64,000 bases of DNA, taken from NCBI GenBank assembly GCA_020847395.1, contig JADLCD010000043.1:1-64000 (forward strand), read 5' to 3'. The notes beneath the pieces are model-generated. The model had not been told where the DNA came from, searched no databases, and was given only the letters and a program-made list of their open reading frames with translations. The DNA is from Chitinophagaceae bacterium (GTDB lineage Bacteria; Bacteroidota; Bacteroidia; Chitinophagales; Chitinophagaceae). Below are positions 63,315 to 64,000 of the stretch, one piece after another (position 1 is the stretch's first letter; the number at the start of each line of letters is the position of its first letter). Made by a program: the position numbers and the translations under genes.

Positions 63315-64000
63315 ATGAAAAATAATAGAATAAGCAGCGGGGTATATCTTGTATTGACAATAATGCTTTTTGTTGCGGCTTGTAAAAAAGATGATAAGGT
63401 TTTTAACGAGTCGCCCGACGAACGTATTAATAAAACGCTTGCCGATTATCAGGCTGCTTTGGTTAGCTCCCCAACAGGTTGGAAGGCAACAATAACGCCG
63501 GAGCTTGGCGGCATATATCATTTTTATTTTCAGTTTAATGCTGAAAACAGGGTTTTTATGTATGCTGATTTTGACACCACCACAGCAAAGTATAAAAAAG
63601 AAAGCAGTTACAGGTTAAAAGCGCTTCAACAACCTTCACTTATATTCGATACCTATTCGTACCTGCACTTATTAGCTGATCCGGATGGTAATGTAAATGG
63701 AGGGATTGACGGAGTAGGGCTATCTTCTGATTTTGAATTTGCTTTTGACAGTGTATATGCAGACAGTATTGTTTTAACCGGAAAAATAAATAATACAAAA
63801 TTAAAGTTGGAAAAAGCCACGCAGGAAGATCTTGACGCCTGGCAAAACGGCAACTGGGCAGGTACAATCTCTTTTTTAAATATCAATGCTATTCTTAATT
63901 ATTTTAAAAGACTTACTATTGGAGGAACAGAATATGAAATTTCAGTTGACCCGATAACAAGAGTAATTGTTTTTCAATGGCTTTCCGGAACAACCTTAAA
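63315..64000 (+). CDS. DUF4302-type lipoprotein, 3' end outside the window
   Basis: From ATG 63315 an open frame runs to the window end (about 228 codons). It starts with a lipoprotein signal (MKNNRISSGVYLVLTIMLFVAAC, lipobox VAAC in about 20-23) and then KKDDKVFNESPDERINKTL, followed by VSSPTGWKATITPELGGIYHFYFQF. This is the usual beginning of DUF4302 proteins, which are encoded next to SusC, SusD and HExxH lipoproteins. It starts 21 bases after the metallohydrolase stop, so the four genes form one unit. Function unknown, probably surface-exposed. Confidence 0.88.
   Translation, partial: MKNNRISSGVYLVLTIMLFVAACKKDDKVFNESPDERINKTLADYQAALVSSPTGWKATITPELGGIYHFYFQFNAENRVFMYADFDTTTAKYKKESSYRLKALQQPSLIFDTYSYLHLLADPDGNVNGGIDGVGLSSDFEFAFDSVYADSIVLTGKINNTKLKLEKATQEDLDAWQNGNWAGTISFLNINAILNYFKRLTIGGTEYEISVDPITRVIVFQWLSGTTL

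Overview
The window looks like a chromosomal segment from a member of the Bacteroidota, most likely Chitinophagaceae or a close relative. The evidence is a SusC/SusD-type outer-membrane pair, a type IX secretion C-terminal sorting domain, a tyrosine-ammonia-lyase/ketosynthase/ACP cluster of the flexirubin or aryl-polyene kind, promoters of the TTG-N19/20-TAnnTTTG form, and AT-rich coding sequence. I recognise no rRNA, tRNA, intact transposase or prophage genes.

Bases 1-2707 are the distal part of a CRISPR array: 41 identical 31-base repeats and 40 spacers of 33-38 bases. The array continues off the left edge and no cas gene is visible. One spacer occurs twice with a one-base stagger. Convergent to the array is a minus-strand operon (11331 to 2780): SWIM zinc-finger protein, DUF5691 protein, MoxR-type AAA+ ATPase, DUF5682 protein and VWA/MIDAS protein. 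This matches the poorly understood E. coli yehL/M/P/Q set. It is interrupted between the ATPase and DUF5682 genes by a 23S-intervening-sequence-type four-helix-bundle gene set in tandem repeats that carry copies of that gene's own 3' end.

Bases 11.5-24.6 kb hold metabolic and envelope genes: NIPSNAP, an amidohydrolase whose signal peptide is cut by an in-frame TGA, YdjC-like deacetylase, Gfo/Idh/MocA oxidoreductase, DUF6807 (PmoA-like), LemA plus two TPM proteins, FAH-family protein, a lipoprotein and aconitase. From 24.7 to 28.2 kb come a PspC-like protein, LEA14-like lipoprotein, WbqC-like protein, an aldose-1-epimerase relative and a decayed ParE-type toxin-antitoxin pair. Bases 28.4-35.0 kb encode a small aryl-acid/fatty-acid-type pathway: aryl ligase, tyrosine ammonia-lyase, ketoreductase, ketosynthase, ACP and acyltransferase. 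An 8-bp minisatellite lies in the middle of it.

Bases 35-45 kb hold a DinB-like protein, a T9SS cargo, an MHS transporter, a large outer-membrane protein, an RlmK/RlmI-like methyltransferase and acetoacetate-CoA ligase. Bases 45.6-49.2 kb form a redox/sulfur cluster: thioredoxin, Crp/Fnr regulator, rhodanese, DUF2892, TlpA-like protein and two YeeE/YedE halves. Next is a BlaI/BlaR1-type pair (49.2-52.0 kb). Its sensor is a fusion of M56 peptidase, N-acetylmuramoyl-alanine amidase and TonB C-terminal domain, and a 42-bp palindromic operator sits on the promoter. Housekeeping genes follow: arginine decarboxylase, L20, L35, pyrB, coaD and class II aldolase. The right end is a nutrient-uptake locus of SusC, SusD, an HExxH lipoprotein and a DUF4302 lipoprotein cut by the window edge.
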